Of a stretch of 64,000 bases of DNA, positions 58,955-64,000 are shown one piece after another; the first letter of the stretch is position 1, and the number at the start of each line of letters is the position of its first letter. The notes under the pieces were generated by a model, which saw only the letters and a program-made list of their open reading frames with translations, had not been told where the DNA came from and searched no databases. This DNA comes from Porites lobata (lineage: Eukaryota; Cnidaria; Anthozoa; Scleractinia; Poritidae): contig CALNXK010000151.1 in assembly GCA_942486035.1 (NCBI GenBank), forward strand, positions 293,001-357,000. Direction: 5' to 3'. Made by a program: the position numbers and the translations under genes.

Positions 58955-59272
58955 TAAGACCCCATGGACTAAAACGAAGACCCCATGGACTAAAACGAAG
59001 ACCCCATGGACTAAAACGAAGACCCCATGGACTAAAACGAAGACCCCATGGACTAAAACGAAGACCCCATGGACTAAAACGAAGACCCCATGGACTAAAA
59101 CGAAGACCCCATGGACTAAAACGAAGACCCCATGGACTAAAACGAAGACCCCATGGACTAAAACGAAGACCCCATGGACTAAAACGAAGACCCCTTTGAC
59201 TAAAACGAAGACCCCATGGACTAAAACGAAGACCCTATGGACTAAAACGAAGACCCCTTTGACTGAAACGAC
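58955..59272. repeat. Minisatellite, 21-bp unit, about 14 copies
   Basis: Unit GACTAAAACGAAGACCCCATG, nearly identical in most copies; a variant with CCCTTTG occurs near 59190 and 59250. Because 21 is a multiple of three, both strands are open (heptad KTKTPWT on plus, VFVLVHG on minus), but the minus frame does not continue into the membrane-protein exon. Probably intronic. Confidence 0.93.
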
Positions 59273-59382
59273 TGATGCTAGCCGCTGAGGGCAATGCCCG
59301 CTCCGTAATTTGTTACGGCGATTTGGGAATGTTGTGGAATTTCCTCTGCAGTATTTAGTTGTGATAGTCAAGTCTATCACTC

Positions 59383-59480
59383 ACCTTTCCTTCAGGTTTC
59401 TTTGCGGAAAATATCTTGCATGTTTAAAACCAAATTGGAAGTGTTTACGGTGATGATGACGTCATTTTTATTTAAATAAA
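59383..59480 (-). promoter_or_regulatory. Candidate promoter and 5' exon for the membrane-protein gene
   Basis: Minus strand in order: TATA-like TTTATTTAAATAAAA (59482-59468), a perfect CRE palindrome TGACGTCA (59457-59464), then a stretch ending at a good donor GGAAAG|GTGAGTG (59385/59384). The layout fits a promoter and a 5' UTR exon whose intron runs through the minisatellite to 58909. No ATG in this exon is in a long frame. Confidence 0.35.
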
Positions 59481-59504
59481 AGCTTTTTGCTACATCCGGG
59501 TGTG

Positions 59505-59590
59505 AGAGCCCTCGTGGCCTAGCGGTAAAACGTAAGGTTGGAGCAAATGTCCCAGGATCGAGCCTCGTCAGACAAACGTTTTTTTTTCCT
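59505..59590 (+). mobile_element. SINE-like tRNA-related head (Pol III A and B boxes)
   Basis: TGGCCTAGCGG (59515-59525) fits an A box. GGATCGAGCCT (59555-59565) is close to the GGTTCGANNCC B box at about tRNA spacing. An eight-T run from 59580 could terminate Pol III. The fold does not close into a proper tRNA, so a SINE relic is more likely than a tRNA gene. Confidence 0.45.
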
Positions 59591-59906
59591 TGTCTTTTTC
59601 CTTCTTTTTCTTTTATTATTATTTTTTTTTATCACAGTTATCAAAAAACAACTGTTTAAGCCGTAAAGATGAGTCATTTCTTAACAATAGAGGACAGAAT
59701 ATCGTAAGAGAGTATGACAGGGATATAAATAAAACAAATAAAACCCGGCATAAAGACAGTACAAATGAACCCAGCTTAAATGAAACTCGAAATGTTAACC
59801 TTTACTCGAGTAATGTTCTCGATCTAAGGCTTTTTTCCCCTATTGATGAAACTAAAAAGTAATAAATAGAGCGCGAGGTTCCTCTGTCCTTGAATTCGTC
59901 AATGAG

Positions 59907-59987
59907 TAGCCTGTAAACAGGCTCTCGGTTCTTTTTGGGGAAAAAAATAGCAGTTCCCCGCTCGACCAAAGGCCTGTTCACAGGCTA
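59907..59987. mobile_element. 81-bp MITE with 9-bp target duplication
   Basis: TAGCCTGTAAACAGGCTC at the left and GCCTGTTCACAGGCTA at the right are inverted. GTCAATGAG is repeated exactly on both sides (59898-59906 and 59988-59996). Confidence 0.85.
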
Positions 59988-60201
59988 GTCAATGAGAAAT
60001 GTCTCCTTGTTTTTTCCTCCCTGTACTACGTGTTGTCACTGTTTTGTTTTTTAAATGCATTGATACAATTCTTCGACATTTTACAAAGCTGGAGCACGCC
60101 GTTATATTTTCTTAACTCATTACACCCGGGATGACACCCAAATCATCCGACATCGAATTTTGAACTAGTCTGCGTGCAGTTCTCTTATTTTTCTTTGCCA
60201 G

Positions 60202-60302
60202 GAGCCTATTACTACACCATTGCAAAGGGTCCAAACTTACTTGCAAAAAAGTACTTGAAACCCAAGCACGAGGGCGTATTAAAGCCCGAGAGGAAAAAAT
60301 AA
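60202..60302 (+). other. Candidate 3' terminal exon of an unknown plus-strand gene
   Basis: Acceptor TTATTTTTCTTTGCCAG is followed by GA, then 32 open codons AYYYTIAKGPNLLAKKYLKP and KHEGVLKPERKK to TAA. The Lys-rich end and composition look protein-like; an alternative frame is also open for 50 codons. The preceding exon should end in phase 1; it was not found. Small basic protein, family not recognised. Confidence 0.35.
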
Positions 60303-60805
60303 GAGACCGTCTTTCAGTCGTCTCACTTTCGACGTCCCAGTCCCTTATTCTAACGTAAAGTCGTGGTTTGCAATCGCGCTGGCTGAGATAAGAACTCGAC
60401 GGATTTTAAGAGAAAAGGCGGACTGCAAGCAGTATAATGTCGAACCAAAAAAAAGGGCAGTGGACGCCTTCCCCCAAACCCCAACTACGCGCCCAAAACA
60501 CGTTTGGTGAAGTCTTCAAGACAAATCCTGTCAGAAGCCTTTTTGATTGTCAGGCCTCCCGGCCGCTGGGCTCGTCACGCCTTCCTTTTCACGAGGCTCT
60601 ATTATTTTATGAGGGGGAGGGGTGGGGGGAAAGCCCTCCCTTTTGTGACTTCTCTTGGCCTCTGAATTTCCATCGGTGCGAGGAAGTAAATTTCGAAATG
60701 AGAATTCCGCATTAATGAATAGACACAATTTATTCCGCCTTTAACAGATAGAAATAGTGCACTGAAAAAATGCTCTCTGAGGGACCGCTTTTTATGACGT
60801 AATAA
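60303..60805. other. Upstream region of the kinase gene
   Basis: Presumably promoter and 5' UTR. An ORF starting MSNQKKGQW at 60437 has no domain. GGCCTCCCGG and AGGGGGAGGGG words at 60555-60640 look like part of a repeat. Confidence 0.35.
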
Positions 60806-62622
60806 ATGATGTTATTTGGCGCGAATTTACAATATTTATCCCGCGCATTTAGAATTGCCCTTCGACATGTAGACATGTCGAATCAATTCAAATTGCCGAT
60901 TTTTCGAAATCGGAATGTTTCGACCATTCAAGGCGTCCCAACTTTCGACGTAAGGCATGTCAAAGTCAAAGACAGGATCGGGAACGGTAGTTTTGGCGAG
61001 GTTTTCACAGCGGATTTCAGTTTGAGCGAACGAGCCGCCGAAACAGTCGTGGTGAAGAAGGCTATCGGCGCCCTAGATGGCGAGGAGAAGAAGCTATTTC
61101 TCAAGGAAGTGGCCCTGCTCAATAAGCTTAACCACCCAAATGTAGTCAGTTTAAAAGCTGTTTGCTACACACCCTGTGCCTTTATGATGGAGTACGTATA
61201 TTTTAGTTTCACTCCGTTTGGAGATGACATACGAGTGAGCAGTTTAGGGGACTTATTACTTCACATCGACGCAGCATGTAGGTGTGAAGGTTTCGAAAAG
61301 CTGGTTGCCTTCGCTGTTAAGGAGATCGTCAGCGGCCTCGGATATCTTCATTTCAATGGCGTAGCACATCGTGACCTGAAGCCTGCGAACATTTTGGTGA
61401 GCAACCAACACTATTGTTTCTTCAACGAGACTGAGATAACAAGACAGTTTAGTTTGCGCCCCGTCGTGTGTAAACTCACAGACTTTGGAGAAAGTCGCTC
61501 GAAGTATTTGCAAACGAACACTGTTCTGGCTTCAAAAACTAGTCGTGTTGATAGGGGAACTACCGTGTTTATGTCCCCTGAAATTCTTGTTCAGGGTGAA
61601 AGCAAATTTAATGCATCTCTTCCTGAACTGATGTTATCCGACATGTGGTCCCTTGGAATGACAGTCTTTACAATGATTAACCCAAGCCTAAAATGCCCGT
61701 TTCTTTTAGAAATAAGATCCTCGTCAGAGCAAATTCACTCACCAGAAGCTGTAACTAAGTTTGTCAGCAATCTTTTGCGTGACAACAGGCGTCCTTTGAC
61801 AGATGCAAAATACAACAAACATCGAGCACGTGAGTGGTCCAGCCTTGAGGAAGTATATCTTGGGTGTACAAACTGGGACCCAACGAAGAGACTTTCCATT
61901 TTGGCGGTAGAGAAGATTTTGAGTGGAGAATACAGCGTTTCCAAAAACTGTGACCAGTTTAAGTTAAACGTTACCCAGAGCACAGCCACTGAGCTGAACG
62001 ACCGTCGGGTTGCTTTTAAACTACAATGTCCAGACGAGAATCAATTCGAGTCATCGGAACAAGCCAGTGTCGTCAGCAACGACGGCACCAATGCGTGTGC
62101 GTTCCTGTCTGTCAAGATTGCTGACAAAATCATCCATGGATTAGATGGCAACTCCCCAAATATCACCACGCTAGTTCCATGTATCGAGGAAGTCATTTGG
62201 TCTTTGCCTGGACACATCAACACAAAACGTGACAAGACCCGATTTTACGACGTTATGGAGGCGTATACAATGTTATCTAACGAACAATTACTTGACTCTG
62301 GGTACGACCTTTACGAAGAACTTCCCTTTGATGATTGTGTGTATAGCTTTGACGGCAGAAGGAAATTACACGAAAAACTTTGTTGTCTTGGACAGACAGA
62401 CTTTACTGCAGTATTTTCCAGTGAGCCATATGTTGTGGTCATCGGATGTGCTGGCAGTAGAGCGTTCCTAGTAGACACTCACACTGGCTCTTTGTTAGTG
62501 GGTAGAAACAATGCCAATAACACCTGGAAATCTCTCTGTCTGTGGCTTTGGGATAGAATTGTAACAGCCGGTGTAAAGGAAGGATCCGGACAGTCACTGT
62601 CCACTTTGACACCAAGGAAGAG
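60806..62622 (+). CDS. Protein kinase domain with C-terminal cysteine-hydrolase-like domain, exon 1 (partial gene)
   Basis: Residues 1-605 plus two bases of a multi-exon protein that runs off the window. Kinase domain at about 50-375: Gly-rich loop GNGSFGEV (59-66), VVVKK (Lys84/85), alpha-C Glu101, HRDLKPAN (188-195), DFG (226-228), SPE in place of APE (257-259), SDMWSLGM (278-285), KRLS (361-364). All catalytic residues are present, so it should be an active Ser/Thr-type kinase. Residues 425-590 form a second conserved-looking block: NACAFLS (429-435) and FLVDTHT (554-560), spaced like the Cys and His parts of a cysteine peptidase; this is inferred from motif shape only. ATG 60806 or ATG 60875 (M24) could be the start. 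Donor AAGAG|GTAAGA. Confidence 0.88.
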
Positions 62623-63270
62623 GTAAGAGTAGCTTCTTAATAGACATTTCATGTTTGTAAGTTTCATATTCTCGTTTCATATCACTTGTAAATTGCCTAT
62701 GGAGCAGACAATTCCATGGAGTTTTTCAGGCTTGACTCGCCTCTCAGATTTCCGGGCTCGTCTTCCCGCTCACCAATGAGTTGATGATGTATTCACATAA
62801 AAAGTATTCCCCCTATAAAATGTCAAGGTTGTTTCTTTAGCGCTTCCAGTTTTATATGGGCGTGTTTACCACAAAGTCGATAGAGATTGTAGTTTGTCAG
62901 TAAAGCGGGTCCACATCAGCACAGGGCTACGCTAACTTTCTCTGTCCTTTATGTATTAAGTGTCTATAAAAACCATGCATCAGGGTTGCGCTCACGCACC
63001 CTTCTGATATCTGATAATATTGCTACTTTCAGGGGAAGCAGGCCATAAGTAAAACCTTATATGGAAACTAGCCGTGCTGTTGACTCTAGGACGAGTGTAC
63101 TATGCAAAGTGCTTGTCCACCACAAAATATAATTTAAGCCAGAAAGAAATCAGGAAAAAACAATTTCAGGAGATATTTGAAATACGAATACGTTTAGCGA
63201 TAGAGTGCACTAACCACAAACAGCATCGTACATGTACCTGATAGCGCCCTTCTCCCTCCTTTTTTTTTAG
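62623..63270 (+). other. Intron 1 of the kinase gene
   Basis: 648 bp, GTAAGA donor and a strong T-rich acceptor (CCTTTTTTTTTAG-like). No repeat recognised inside. Confidence 0.85.
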
Positions 63271-63340
63271 GTGCTTATTTAAAGAGATCCCTGGAAAAGA
63301 CTTTGAGAGGACCGAACGTGTCAAATCCATCCATGAACAG
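63271..63340 (+). CDS. Kinase gene, exon 2
   Basis: 70 bp; completes the split Arg codon and reads CLFKEIPGKDFERTERVKSI, then HEQ, ending in phase 0 at CAG|GTTTCT. Frame continuity with exon 1 and exon 3 supports it. Confidence 0.75.
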
Positions 63341-63551
63341 GTTTCTTTCTTTCTTTGTTTGTTTCTTTCAAGCTTTGTTCCCTATTCTGTGAGAACAATA
63401 TATCGCAAACGATACAACAATGTACATACATTAGTTCTTTTTATCTAAATATTAAACTTTCTATGGTTCTTTGTACTAGCAGTCTTATGCGTTATGTATT
63501 CATTTTATGTTGTCAGTATTGCTTCTAACAGAGAAATCTCGTGACTTTCAG

Positions 63552-63611
63552 GCCGAATTGCAGGTACCCGGTATCAAACGCAAGCGTCTCCCGGATCCTC
63601 CTGATAAACCG
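63552..63611 (+). CDS. Kinase gene, exon 3
   Basis: 60 bp, phase 0 on both sides, after acceptor GACTTTCAG. Reads AELQVPGIKRKRLPDPPDKP, with a basic KRKR stretch that could be a nuclear-localisation type signal (inference). Donor CCG|GTTAGC. Confidence 0.72.
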
Positions 63612-63680
63612 GTTAGCATAACCTTGTTTTATGTTCTTCACCCCATCTACACAAGAACTAGTTTTCACTACTAACGAGTG

Positions 63681-63860
63681 CACTAGAACCTCCATACAAC
63701 GAAGTGCCAAGGGACTGGGAAAATGAGTTGGCTATAACGAGGTTTCGTTACATCTAGCTACTTTACCATATATTTCACCATATTTACTGGGCTAAACAAA
63801 GAAGTTCGTTATACCGAGGACTTCGTTATGTCGAGGCTCGTTAAATCGAGGTTCCACTGT
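63681..63860. mobile_element. MITE copy, CAGTGGAACCTC family, in kinase gene intron 3
   Basis: CACTAGAACCTCCATACAAC at the left and CGAGGTTCCACTGTG at the right are inverted; the middle (GTTATACCGAGGACTTCGTT) matches the 49.4-kb copy. Confidence 0.78.
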
Positions 63861-63953
63861 GTATGTGAGGGCGGTGATAGTGGAGGGGGCGCCGAAGCAG
63901 AAGAACAACCATTTCTGCATAATTCATGTTGTCTTCGTTTCCCTTACTAAATA

Positions 63954-64000
63954 GGTGACTCAGCAATCTTCGCCAGTTGTGACCCAGGAAGCAAGCCAAA
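63954..64000 (+). CDS. Kinase gene, exon 4 (cut by window end)
   Basis: After acceptor CCCTTACTAAATAG the frame continues in phase 0: VTQQSSPVVTQEASQ. It runs past the window edge, so the C-terminus and total length are unknown. Confidence 0.65.

Noticed and set aside
58838..59380. VFVLVHG heptad protein (minus) and KTKTPWT protein (plus)
   Set aside because: Both are the 21-bp minisatellite; the minus start is GTG in a donor region and the frame does not enter the membrane-protein exon correctly.
59505..59580. tRNA gene
   Set aside because: A and B boxes are present but the acceptor, anticodon and T stems do not close.
60437..60715. 92-codon ORF starting MSNQKKGQW as an extra kinase exon
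   Set aside because: No domain, no donor in a useful frame, and GC/AG-rich repeat-like composition.

Overview
The window looks like nuclear DNA of an anthozoan cnidarian, most likely a stony coral. It is AT-rich and intron-bearing, with few genes among many short repeats. The taxon is an inference from gene style (intronless class A GPCR, cnidarian-type EF-hand genes, a kinase gene with canonical GT/AG introns) and from repeat families; nothing in the window names a species. Splice joins below were read by eye from splice sites and reading frame.

Layout. 1-24.5 kb is almost entirely non-coding. It holds minisatellites built from a 9-bp word (CATCCTAGT/CATCCCAGT or its complement) at 0.5-1.4, 10.9, 13.3-15 and 17.6-18 kb; two low-complexity arrays (11.7-13.1 kb); a 2.5-kb element with arms of about 530 bp in inverted orientation (4.2-6.7 kb); a three-copy, 1.05-kb tandem repeat seeded on a small terminal-inverted-repeat (TIR) element (18.9-22.1 kb); and a 480-bp TIR element beside it. 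24.6-25.4 kb carries an intact rhodopsin-family receptor. 26.4-30.7 kb holds two decayed CR1/L2-like LINE relics around a repeat tail with a hammerhead-like core. 31-39 kb holds many MITEs, including a LINE relic nested inside a MITE.

39.6-54.2 kb carries two calmodulin-like EF-hand genes in divergent orientation: A on the minus strand (exons 46117-45831 and 39862-39661, 162 aa) and B on the plus strand (50304-50578 and 53925-54165, 171 aa). Both have one intron at the same place and phase, so they are an inverted paralogue pair. 54.3-60 kb has three elements with 8-9 bp target duplications (Mutator-like), a GC/AAGT low-complexity tract, a minus-strand membrane-protein gene whose upstream intron seems to hold a 21-bp minisatellite, and a SINE-like tRNA-related head. 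The right edge holds a plus-strand gene (60806 to beyond 64000) encoding a protein kinase domain followed by an unusual C-terminal domain that resembles a cysteine hydrolase; four exons can be joined in frame before the window ends.

The genes do not form an operon or pathway. Points worth following are the kinase plus putative peptidase fusion, the EF-hand inverted pair, and several repeat structures lying at splice sites.
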